A stretch of 6,936 nt of DNA from Candidatus Bathyarchaeota archaeon (GCA_014729935.1 WJJB01000485.1:1-6936); one strand, 5' to 3'; positions 1 to 6,274 are shown, counted from the first letter of the stretch. A program made the numbers and translations. The notes: generated by a model not told the origin, from the sequence alone.

Positions 1-368
1 ATGCTATCAAGATGGATAATAGACGCAAGGTGATCTCGCTGGATCTTGTTAATGGTAAAACTCTCTCTCCCATCAGTGCCCTAGCCGGCACCTCATCTCT
101 GGATGCAATTCAAATTCTCAATTCGATGAAACCTGACGCATTCATCTATTTAGACTTGGCTCACGTGGGTGCGGGAAGCGGTGTGAATGAGGATGCCGTG
201 CCTTTGCTGGAACACGTGAAAACCCCGATATATCTTGGGGGGGGAATGAAAAGGGTTGAAAACGTGCTTGAAGCGAGAAAACTCGGATTTGCCGGAACGC
301 TGGTAGCCACGGCACTTCAAGATGGCTCCATCTCGAAGGAAAGTATAAAAAAATGGAAATTGGCTTGA
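1..368 (+). CDS. HisA/HisF-related TIM-barrel protein, C-terminal half (5' end outside window)
   Basis: The reading frame is open to the left edge, and the first in-frame Met (position 12) falls where family members are already at mid-barrel, so this is a partial gene. About 120 residues are visible; HisA-like proteins usually have 220-240. The fragment opens with a beta-strand ending in SLD (the Asp codon at 42-44), matching the second catalytic Asp of HisA/HisF in strand 5. It continues with YLDLAHVGAGSG (strand 6), then YLGGGMKRVENV (strand 7 phosphate loop), then GTLVATALQDG (strand 8). The family isomerises or cyclises phosphoribosyl intermediates. The VATAL and DLAHVG wording resembles the archaeal HisA-related group more than true HisA, so histidine biosynthesis should not be assumed. 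Its TGA stop directly abuts the stop of the convergent membrane-protein gene. Membership of the fold is secure; the exact reaction is unknown. Confidence 0.85.
   Translation, partial: AIKMDNRRKVISLDLVNGKTLSPISALAGTSSLDAIQILNSMKPDAFIYLDLAHVGAGSGVNEDAVPLLEHVKTPIYLGGGMKRVENVLEARKLGFAGTLVATALQDGSISKESIKKWKLA
346..354 (-). terminator. T-run terminator of the acylase/membrane-protein unit
   Basis: The minus strand carries seven consecutive T (complement of A at 347-353), 16-22 nt past the stop of the membrane-protein gene, with more T-rich sequence following. Archaeal RNA polymerase commonly terminates on such U-runs without a hairpin. The site lies antisense to the last codons of the HisA-related gene, so the minus transcript would overlap that gene's 3' end. 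Confidence 0.4.
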
Positions 369-818
369 TCATCTCGTTGGAACTTCTACAGGTTCACTCG
401 ATGATTTATACCACGCCATGCTCTTGATCCCTTTCTTAAGCAGGGCGGCATTCAATCCACCAAATCCACCCAAGATGGACCCGATTGCTATCGTGAGCAA
501 CGCAACAATACCCGCGTTGATCCCGAGCATTGAGAGGACCTCGTTCAATCTATTAATTTGATCGAAAAGAGCAACCAACATGATCTGCGTTCCCCACCCA
601 AGTAATAACCCAAGGCACCCTGTTAAAAAGCCCTTCCTTGGATTGGTAGCAAGGTATCCCCCGATCCCTCCACACACCACCGATAACCACCACGCGTGGG
701 TCATTGCCAGCAAGAAACTAAGTCCGCCTGAAATGAAAATCGCGGGTACTAGTTGTATCTCCAATTGAACGAATCGATGCATCATGCGCTTCACATCTTG
801 CTTTTTTGGACTCATCAT
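369..818 (-). CDS. Small four-helix integral membrane protein, function unknown
   Basis: I do not recognise a family. The protein of up to 149 residues has a basic N-terminus (PKKQDVKRMMHR) and about four hydrophobic segments near residues 20-40, 42-58, 63-85 and 97-125. It is rich in Gly, with small-residue packing patterns such as GGIGGYLA and GSILGGFGGLNAA. A basic loop (NPRKG) follows helix 2 and the C-terminal tail is polar, with KKGIK just after the last helix. It is the second gene of a minus-strand unit, 8 bp after the acylase stop. Its Shine-Dalgarno AAGGTGAT uses bases of that stop codon, so translational coupling is likely. The site lies only 2-3 nt before the first ATG and 5-6 nt before the second, so the second ATG (813-815) is the better start. 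It may be a membrane partner or immunity-like factor for the acylase, but that is inference from position only. Confidence 0.75.
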   Translation of the reverse strand: MMSPKKQDVKRMMHRFVQLEIQLVPAIFISGGLSFLLAMTHAWWLSVVCGGIGGYLATNPRKGFLTGCLGLLLGWGTQIMLVALFDQINRLNEVLSMLGINAGIVALLTIAIGSILGGFGGLNAALLKKGIKSMAWYKSSSEPVEVPTR

Positions 819-829
819 GCATCACCTTA
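819..829 (-). promoter_or_regulatory. Shine-Dalgarno overlapping the acylase stop codon
   Basis: On the minus strand TAAGGTGATGC precedes the membrane-protein start. TAA is the acylase stop (827-829), and its two A bases form the 5' end of the AAGGTGAT ribosome-binding site. This arrangement is typical of coupled translation within an operon and ties the two genes together. Confidence 0.7.
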
Positions 830-3571
830 TGTTGAAAACGTGACACGCGATTCTACATCCGCGGCCAGGAAATTACTGGTATTATTCGCACGACAGGGTT
901 TCTTGTATTGATTATTGACGAATAGGTAGAGTTGGTCATCCCAGTGGGTGCTGAACATTGATCCACTATTACCCATCGGCAATACAGTCATGGGATTCTC
1001 CATATCAGAAAAATCTACAATCTGGCGCCATGAAGGACCACCAGCAACGATACCCGGAAATTCGCCAAAGACAGGTGCATTATCGGGGCATCGACCTGAA
1101 CCATCATAGGGAATGCCAACATCGTTACCAAGGAGCAATAGGTCGATGGCATTCAAGAGCGATGCTGGCATTAGCTTGTGTTGGTTGCCCCATTTCCAGC
1201 TGGCAGCTGTGTCAGTTAAGTTACCAATATTCAATGAAATATAATCGATTGTTTTCTTGAATGCTCTGACAATGATTTCGTATCCATCCTCCGTTCCCCC
1301 CGTGCTGATATCATCGAACCAAGGCGACGTGAGGTTTTCCCGAACCATGTATTCCAAGTATTGAAGGGAAGGATAGCTTCCATTGGAGGCACCAGCAGCC
1401 TGCCACTCGTCATCCCATGTTTCTGCTTCCAAGAATCTGAGGAAATATTCGAAGATGGTGGGTGAAATCCATTCTTTCCTCATCTCGTAGGCGAAAAGTG
1501 AACCATTCCACTCCATCATTTCTTGGAACGCCAGCTGATAATCTCCCGAGAGGGTTTCAAGGGAAAGCGCATCGAGAAGGGTGGGCACAAATCGCTCCGC
1601 AGCAAGATCGTGGATGTCCGCCTGAAACGCGATCATTGTTTCCATGGTGATGTTCTGGGTATGATTGACGAGATCATTGATTCGCCTTCCCCGGTAGTTC
1701 TCCGTCCATTGTCTGCCTACTGAATAATTGTAATCCTCGGCGAGAATTGACCGTTGATTGGCAGAAACCAGGTACGATTGGTTTGGATTGATGGACCTGG
1801 GTACATGGTCGTACGGGATGAATCCCACCCATTCCTCTCCAGATCCATTCCCTGGCTGCACGAAACTTCCCGTGTATTTCTTCGGGTCGTAATCTCCCTC
1901 CTTTGCACGAACTGGGTGCAAACCCGGTAAGAACATAGCAATATTTCCATCAACATCTCCGTATGCCAAGTTTTGAGGTGGGGTCGCCCAATCAGATAAT
2001 CCCTCTATGAACATTGACAGGTTTTTGGCTATGTTTAGCTTGTACATGCAGGTCAGCACATTCTTGTCGGTATTCTTTGCCGTTATCCAGCTCATTGACA
2101 TGTTCTCTTGGATGGTGTCCTGATCACCTTCTATGCCATGCAGGTCTATCGATTGATCTCCAAGGAGGGATGAAAGTTCTCCCGCCTGCCCGAGATCAGA
2201 GATAATTGGTCCATGATGCGTTTTCCGCACCTGCAAGGTGATATCAGGTGCACCCCGGACACGAATCGTTTCTTGGGTGATGTTCATGGGAATCCAAGAC
2301 CCGTTAAAGAAATAATGGGTATCGTTGTTCGTTTCCAAGTAATAATCAACAGAGGCATCAGATCCAAAGGAGGTGAGGCTCCATGCCACCTTGTCGTTGA
2401 ACCCAATGAGTATCACTGGCAAACCTGGAAATGTCACCCCGTGAACGTTCATCGGTTCAGGTCCTTGGCAGCATAAATGTATCTCGTAGAAAATGGCAGG
2501 TTGCATGATGATCAGGTGGGGGTCACCGCAAAGAATTGGTAACCCGTTCTGCGTTTTATTTCCATCAACGACCCAATTATTGCTCGCCGGAACAACGCCA
2601 TCCCGTACCGGGAGACCCATGAATTCGGCCACCGCGTCCATGATCTGCTTCACCATGGTGATGGTGGAAAGCATTTCCCCACGCCTGGAGGAGTGTCGGG
2701 GTGTCCCCCCCTTGAATATTGTATCATTATCGGGAATGATGGGGCATTCGTAAGGTAAAGAACCATTCGTTTCAGGGAACAAGGCACTAAAGCCCGCATC
2801 GTCGTACTTGCCTCCGGCGGATTCTATGTATGAACCGACTGTTTCTGCGAGCATTGTATGCGTGAGATCTACAGTCGATAGGCTGAGCATGTAAGATATA
2901 AGCATTCCCACCACCGCGACATCAATTTTTTCCCACCTTGCAGGTTCATAATTCAGCAGGGTGAATTCAAGAGGTATCCGGTTTGTTTTTTTCATTACTT
3001 TTATTGCCTTGTTGATACCGTCAATGAATCTAGTTGCCATCCGGTATTCTATTGAACTGGTACCAAGCGCTTCCACCTTATCAATGAGATCCTGACCTGC
3101 ATCTGCCAAGCCGTACATGCGGAAGTATTGATCAACCATGGCAACGATCTGTGGATCCAAGCTCAATCCAGGTACGGACGGAGCTGGGATTACTTCTGCA
3201 AGCCGCCCCGAGGCGAGTCGTCTCAAGATATCCATCTCCCATAATCTATCAAGTGCCATGACATATCCTTCGGCAAAATACATGTCGTCGAGGTACTCGG
3301 CGAATACATGAGGCACGCCAAATTCATCCCTATATACTGTTACCTCGCCAGATAAAGAGGCATCGCGCACTCGCTCGTGCTTTGGATGGATGCCATCATC
3401 TGCATGATCGAAGATACCTCCCCTTGGTTGCAATAAACCCCCAAGCGGGTGAATGATGCCAAATAGAGGCATGGAAAGGAGGACGATCAAGCAGGTGACT
3501 GTTCCTGCGGCTATTGATTGCTGCATGATCCACTTTCTTCGGTCTTTCAATGGTTTCCTTGTTCGAGTCAT
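827..3571 (-). CDS. Exported penicillin acylase-family Ntn-hydrolase (N-acyl amide hydrolase)
   Basis: The frame opens at a Met at 3580 (917 residues). The Shine-Dalgarno AGAAGGA touches that ATG but lies 9 nt before Met4 (3571), so I prefer 914 residues. Numbering here is from 3580. A basic N-terminus and a hydrophobic stretch (about 23-43) form a signal anchor. The A-chain includes YVMALDRLWEMD (106-117) and a likely excised linker before Ser333. Ser333 in PASNNWVV is the autocatalytic nucleophile. His356 in GDPHL occupies beta-23, where cephalosporin and AHL acylases have His and penicillin G acylase has Gln. Leu402 in AWSLT is at the oxyanion position, and Asn608 in VSANQR matches the conserved beta-Asn. 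THHGPII (454-460) and the C-terminal GNSGSMFSTHWDDQLYLF complete the family pattern. It should hydrolyse N-acyl amides outside the cell membrane. The natural substrate is unknown; acyl-homoserine lactones or lipopeptides are family-based guesses. Confidence 0.93.
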   Translation of the reverse strand: MTRTRKPLKDRRKWIMQQSIAAGTVTCLIVLLSMPLFGIIHPLGGLLQPRGGIFDHADDGIHPKHERVRDASLSGEVTVYRDEFGVPHVFAEYLDDMYFAEGYVMALDRLWEMDILRRLASGRLAEVIPAPSVPGLSLDPQIVAMVDQYFRMYGLADAGQDLIDKVEALGTSSIEYRMATRFIDGINKAIKVMKKTNRIPLEFTLLNYEPARWEKIDVAVVGMLISYMLSLSTVDLTHTMLAETVGSYIESAGGKYDDAGFSALFPETNGSLPYECPIIPDNDTIFKGGTPRHSSRRGEMLSTITMVKQIMDAVAEFMGLPVRDGVVPASNNWVVDGNKTQNGLPILCGDPHLIIMQPAIFYEIHLCCQGPEPMNVHGVTFPGLPVILIGFNDKVAWSLTSFGSDASVDYYLETNNDTHYFFNGSWIPMNITQETIRVRGAPDITLQVRKTHHGPIISDLGQAGELSSLLGDQSIDLHGIEGDQDTIQENMSMSWITAKNTDKNVLTCMYKLNIAKNLSMFIEGLSDWATPPQNLAYGDVDGNIAMFLPGLHPVRAKEGDYDPKKYTGSFVQPGNGSGEEWVGFIPYDHVPRSINPNQSYLVSANQRSILAEDYNYSVGRQWTENYRGRRINDLVNHTQNITMETMIAFQADIHDLAAERFVPTLLDALSLETLSGDYQLAFQEMMEWNGSLFAYEMRKEWISPTIFEYFLRFLEAETWDDEWQAAGASNGSYPSLQYLEYMVRENLTSPWFDDISTGGTEDGYEIIVRAFKKTIDYISLNIGNLTDTAASWKWGNQHKLMPASLLNAIDLLLLGNDVGIPYDGSGRCPDNAPVFGEFPGIVAGGPSWRQIVDFSDMENPMTVLPMGNSGSMFSTHWDDQLYLFVNNQYKKPCRANNTSNFLAADVESRVTFST

Positions 3572-3789
3572 TGCATTCATTCCTTCTTCAGTGGCATAAA
3601 AAACCTATTAGATCAAAATTATCATTCCCCCTAAAATAGATGCATTTGATTGTATTCATCTCGATATATACGTTTAGAAATTCCTTGGTGCATAACCAAT
3701 TAAATAAAATCACGGGAAATGATAAGTCGATGATATGGCCATAATTTCAATGCAGTCATGGAAATTTATGCGAGTAATTACTTAAAGTG
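3572..3789. other. Divergent promoter spacer
   Basis: This A/T-rich stretch separates the acylase unit (leftward) from the rightward genes. It contains the leftward Shine-Dalgarno GAAGAAGGA (about 3581-3589), the candidate leftward TATA near 3667, and a weaker rightward A/T core AAATTTAT (3762-3769). I find no RNA gene or clear repeat. If the small ORF at 3790 is not real, the gene-free stretch extends to 4162. Confidence 0.5.
3661..3675 (-). promoter_or_regulatory. Candidate TATA promoter for the acylase unit
   Basis: On the minus strand AAACGTATATATCGA gives a TATA-like core (3665-3670) with an A-rich upstream flank. Initiation about 25 nt downstream would leave a leader of roughly 70 nt before the preferred acylase start at 3571. 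This is the best A/T core in the divergent spacer reading that way, but no experimental start site is implied. Confidence 0.35.
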
Positions 3790-4029
3790 ATGAAAATGGC
3801 AATAAAGCCTTTCTATATATGGTACAGCAACCATCAAAATAGGGATTCAATCCACCTTTTCGCTGGAAGTGATAGTGACATGGTCGATCAATCTGATGAT
3901 GGTGGCATTGATCCAGATTCCTTCATTACATGTATCCTTGAGCGCTCCCGCCTTTCAGGACAACCGTTCAAGCCATATCGCCAGTTGAACTTGATCGAAA
4001 CGGCCTGCTTGGTGCTCCTAGGACATTAA
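3790..4029 (+). CDS. Possible small hypothetical protein (about 79 residues)
   Basis: I do not recognise this ORF. From the ATG at 3790 it encodes about 79 residues. An alternative ATG at 3796 has GTGAT 4 nt upstream and may be the true start. The product has an aromatic N-terminal part (KPFYIWYSN), an acidic middle (GSDSDMVDQSDDGGIDPDS) and a helical C-terminal part (LERSRLSG, then LNLIETACLVLLG). There is no predicted membrane span or metal motif. Support comes from balanced amino-acid use, the absence of a competing reading frame on either strand in a 580-nt interval, and an AAATTTAT element about 24 nt upstream that would permit near-leaderless initiation. Against it are the short length and lack of a recognisable family. 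It could be chance. Confidence 0.4.
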   Translation: MKMAIKPFYIWYSNHQNRDSIHLFAGSDSDMVDQSDDGGIDPDSFITCILERSRLSGQPFKPYRQLNLIETACLVLLGH

Positions 4030-4075
4030 TAACAAAAAAGATCTGGTTTGATAATCAAGGTCCTCCCCCGCTAAT

Positions 4076-4083
4076 CTTAAAAA
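4076..4083 (+). promoter_or_regulatory. Candidate TATA element for the 4163 gene
   Basis: CTTAAAAA lies about 80 nt before the 4163 start. Initiation about 25 nt downstream would give a leader near 55 nt. The match is weak and no purine-rich BRE is obvious. A short T5 run (4095-4099) just downstream could instead end a transcript coming from the 3790 ORF. Confidence 0.25.
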
Positions 4084-4162
4084 TCACCAAGCGCTTTTTC
4101 ACGAGAACCAAGTAGCAGATACACTGAAGAAAACTTTGATTCATGAGAAGTGGAGATGAGCG

Positions 4163-4846
4163 ATGCACGTTCCTGAAGATGATGATTTGTTATCTTTAAA
4201 AAGAGAGTTGCTTGAAAGGGAATGGACGAACGAGATCGATAAAGGATTGCAATATATCAAGCCCATCATCAAGAAGGAATTCCACGTGGGTGGCGTTCTT
4301 GGAGTTTTTGCAGATCCATTCATTTCCCTCGGCACGCGGTCTTATATTAAGACCGCGAGAACAACAGCGCTACGGCAAATGCAAGTGGCGATCGATTGTG
4401 CCATGGATATCATCAAGGGCAAATCTTTCGACCTAGCCGTCGATGAGTATTTTCCAGATTTCTTGAAATTGGATATCTTATACCGGTACTCCACTAAGGA
4501 TCATCCAAAGCTAGATGATATCGTTTCCAGCCTAAGGGAAGAATTTACCTTGCGAATCGAGGATACGGTTCGTTTACTCTCGGCGAATCCTCCAAGGGGA
4601 AAGGAAACGTTCAATTCCGTTGTTGATGTGTATCGTGGCGCGTATGGTAATGACATTTCAGAGGCACAAAAAGCCCAAGAACGTCAATTACGCCGGGTCA
4701 CGGATAGAGCGGAGTGCGTCCGGGTCTATAAAGATCTCGTGAAAATTCCGTTTGGATTGCGCCCCAAGGTGTTCAAGGTATTCGATAAAGGGCTCGAATA
4801 TACCTTGAATAGTTATATAGAGACTCTCTCTTCACGTTTTGGATAG
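4163..4846 (+). CDS. Soluble helical protein of unknown function
   Basis: I do not recognise this 227-residue protein. The start at 4163 is well set: GGAG (4152-4155) sits 7 nt upstream. The product is charged, mainly helical by composition, and lacks membrane spans, a signal peptide and cysteine clusters (Cys only at 79 and 185). It opens with an acidic, charge-alternating helix (residues 5-40), then a Gly-containing hydrophobic hairpin (HVGGVLGVFADPFISLG, 41-57). A basic helix (62-86), an acidic/aromatic stretch with DEYFPDFLKLDILYRYS (94-110), a helix (116-139), a probable loop with NPPRGKE (142-148), a charged helix (165-192) and a terminal helix from about 205 follow. The RQLRRVTDRAE segment (174-184) is basic and might bind nucleic acid, but that is a guess. 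It stands alone, with spacers of about 133 and 104 bp to its neighbours. Confidence 0.8.
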   Translation: MHVPEDDDLLSLKRELLEREWTNEIDKGLQYIKPIIKKEFHVGGVLGVFADPFISLGTRSYIKTARTTALRQMQVAIDCAMDIIKGKSFDLAVDEYFPDFLKLDILYRYSTKDHPKLDDIVSSLREEFTLRIEDTVRLLSANPPRGKETFNSVVDVYRGAYGNDISEAQKAQERQLRRVTDRAECVRVYKDLVKIPFGLRPKVFKVFDKGLEYTLNSYIETLSSRFG

Positions 4847-4867
4847 TTTCTACCACCGAAGCAAGAT

Positions 4868-4889
4868 TTTCCCGTTCCTTAATTTTTCA
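4868..4889 (+). terminator. T-rich termination region after the 4163 gene
   Basis: Two T-tracts (TTTT near 4868-4871 and TTTTT near 4884-4888) follow the stop by 20-45 nt, with no hairpin evident. This is compatible with archaeal U-tract termination and suggests that the next gene is transcribed separately, although the 104-bp gap would also allow read-through. Confidence 0.3.
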
Positions 4890-4950
4890 ATTCCATCCAG
4901 AAACCATAAATGCCCCGAGTTCCCTCATTTCTTGATCGTGGTGATATGCC

Positions 4951-5388
4951 ATGGATGAAGGAATAAAAATCGCGAAGTACGAGGATATAAACGTGGGGGA
5001 TGCAGCATCCCTTTCCAAGACTATAACGCAAGCAGACGTGACCCTGTTTGCCGGCATCACGGGTGATTTTAACCCGCTGCACGTGAATGAGGAATACGCC
5101 AAGAAAACCCAATTCGGTCGAAGGCTCGTCCATGGTGCCTTTTCAAGTGGACTGATTTCTGCAGTTTTGGGCATGAAACTCCCTGGCCCGGGAGCTTTAT
5201 ATGCCAGTCAATCTTGCAAGTTCGTGAAACCCGTCTTCATAGGTGATACCATTACAGCAAAAGCCGTGGTGAAAGAGAAATTCACCAAGAAAGATGGCAA
5301 GTTGAAGTTCCTTAAGATAGAAACCAACTGTTATAACCAGGATGGCGCCTTGGTAACAGAAGGAGAAGCGCTCATCATCGTCATGTAA
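4951..5388 (+). CDS. MaoC-like (R)-specific enoyl-CoA hydratase, single hot-dog domain
   Basis: The 145-residue protein has the usual length for stand-alone MaoC/PhaJ-type hydratases. The hydratase-2 motif is complete at residues 39-62: Asp39, Asn41-Pro42, His44, Ala50, Phe55-Gly56, Val60-His61-Gly62. Asp39 and His44 have the five-residue spacing of the catalytic pair (Asp31/His36 in Aeromonas PhaJ). A later strand, SCKFVKPVFIGDTI, is the typical second half of the hot-dog fold. The enzyme would add water across trans-2-enoyl-CoA to give (R)-3-hydroxyacyl-CoA, in the cytoplasm and probably as a dimer. GGTGAT at 4940-4945 sets the start. No thiolase, polyester synthase or acyl-CoA dehydrogenase gene is in the window, so the pathway (beta-oxidation-like, lipid or polyester) is not determined. 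MaoC proteins acting on other CoA thioesters cannot be excluded. Confidence 0.92.
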   Translation: MDEGIKIAKYEDINVGDAASLSKTITQADVTLFAGITGDFNPLHVNEEYAKKTQFGRRLVHGAFSSGLISAVLGMKLPGPGALYASQSCKFVKPVFIGDTITAKAVVKEKFTKKDGKLKFLKIETNCYNQDGALVTEGEALIIVM

Positions 5389-5408
5389 GGTTCTTCTTCC
5401 AGCAATAC

Positions 5409-5421
5409 ATCCACTTTTTTA
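5409..5421 (+). terminator. T6-run terminator after the MaoC gene
   Basis: CCACTTTTTTAAC carries six T (5415-5420) about 27 nt past the stop of the hydratase gene. No hairpin precedes it, which fits archaeal U-tract termination. Confidence 0.4.
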
Positions 5422-5436
5422 ACAACGCTATTCTAT

Positions 5437-5459
5437 CATACACGCACGCGTGATGATTA
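5437..5459. repeat. Imperfect inverted repeat around a CACGCGTG palindrome
   Basis: In the spacer between two convergent genes, ATCAT and ATGAT flank CGC/GCG arms around the perfect 8-bp palindrome CACGCGTG (5445-5452). A second ACGCGTG copy occurs at 5510-5516. The arms are interrupted, so a stable hairpin is doubtful. It might be a protein-binding site or chance. Confidence 0.25.
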
Positions 5460-5580
5460 CCACATACTTCCGAGCGGGAAGCCGTCATGAGGATCCCTGG
5501 TGTAGATGAACGCGTGCCTTGCCTTTTCTTCTCCTTTTCAATCAATTATGGACGTGGCTTCCTCCCGCAACACGGGTGAA

Positions 5581-5602
5581 TAAGAAAGTGGAAAAAGGTA
5601 TG
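5581..5602 (-). terminator. T-rich terminator of the corrinoid-protein gene
   Basis: On the minus strand, CCTTTTTCCACTTTCTTA lies 30-50 nt past the stop of the corrinoid gene. The T5 run and pyrimidine-rich tail fit archaeal termination. It faces the T6 run of the convergent hydratase gene across the 244-bp spacer 5389-5632. Confidence 0.35.
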
Positions 5603-5632
5603 CATCCCCGTGGTAGAGTTGATGTTCCATCA

Positions 5633-6274
5633 TCACGAGGCTAGTAACCGCTTGATTTCTTGGACGCCACTCGTGGCATCCTTGGCGTACGCATCAGCAC
5701 CCAGCTCTAACGCAAGTTCCATGTTTAACGGCGCACCACCAACGATGATCTTCACGCAATCCCGCAATCCCGCAGCCACTAATGCCTCGTGAACCACTCG
5801 AACCTGATCGATGGTCATGGTTAGAAGTGACGATAACCCTATCACTTTCGCCCCCGTCTCTCTTACCTTGGTCACGATGGTACCTGCATCCACGTTCATA
5901 CCAAGATCATGGATGATGCATCCCTGTGGAATTAAAAGGCTGTGTAAAATGTTCTTCCCAATATCATGTTGGTCTCCCTTCACCGTGGCAAGGATAACAT
6001 GATCCTTTCCCGAGCTTGCATCCCCCTTATCTTGCAATGCGGGAGCCAGGATTTCCAATGTTTCCTTCATGGTTTCCCCTGCAAGGATCAATTCGGTGAG
6101 ATAATACTCCTTTCCCTCGTAAAGCCGCCCGACTTCATCCATGCCGTCCGTTGCAGCTGTCAACACATCGGCTGGATCTATCCCGCTATCTAGAGCCGTC
6201 GTCACGAGTTCCTGAATCGTATCAATTTCAAGCTCGATAATGGCAGTGGTGATGCGCTGCAAGATGATTCCCAT
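5633..6274 (-). CDS. Methyltransferase corrinoid protein (MtaC/MtbC/MttC-type B12-binding)
   Basis: Numbering is from the upstream GTG at 6283 (216 residues). I prefer the ATG at 6274 because CGTGAT lies 4-5 nt before it and family members start at that point. Residues 5-85 form the helical cap domain (IQELVTTALDSGIDP, DEVGRLYEGKEYYLTELILAGETM). Residues 94-216 form the Rossmann-like B12 domain. The signature is exact: Asp104-x-His106-x-x-Gly109, 41 residues, Ser151-x-Leu153, 28 residues, Gly182-Gly183. His106 is the lower axial cobalt ligand, and Gln105 replaces the frequent Val. The protein carries the methyl group between a substrate-specific methyltransferase and a second methyltransferase, as in methanol, methylamine or methoxy-compound use. 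No MttB-like, MtaB-like or reductive-activator gene is in the window, so the methyl donor is unknown. Confidence 0.93.
   Translation of the reverse strand: MGIILQRITTAIIELEIDTIQELVTTALDSGIDPADVLTAATDGMDEVGRLYEGKEYYLTELILAGETMKETLEILAPALQDKGDASSGKDHVILATVKGDQHDIGKNILHSLLIPQGCIIHDLGMNVDAGTIVTKVRETGAKVIGLSSLLTMTIDQVRVVHEALVAAGLRDCVKIIVGGAPLNMELALELGADAYAKDATSGVQEIKRLLAS

Noticed and set aside
12..14. ATG at 12 as the true start of the HisA-related gene
   Set aside because: The frame is open upstream to the window edge, and the visible part aligns only with the second half of the barrel. A half-barrel gene would be remarkable, but truncation by the window is the simpler explanation.
1462..2753. 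Several plus-strand open frames of 60-90 codons inside the acylase region
   Set aside because: The minus-strand acylase motifs continue unbroken through these positions. The plus-strand products are rich in Ser, Pro and Arg as expected for antisense shadows.
4879..5174. Two minus-strand open frames opposite the MaoC gene
   Set aside because: They are shadows of the well-supported hydratase and have no ribosome-binding site or sensible composition.
5437..5459. Inverted repeat as a Rho-independent terminator
   Set aside because: The arms are imperfect and no T-run follows. The T6 run at 5415-5420 upstream is the better terminator.
5487..5573. Short plus-strand ORF of about 28 codons (starting MRIPGVDERV) in the convergent spacer
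   Set aside because: It is too short, has a weakly spaced ribosome-binding site and lacks a promoter or any known motif. It is likely chance.
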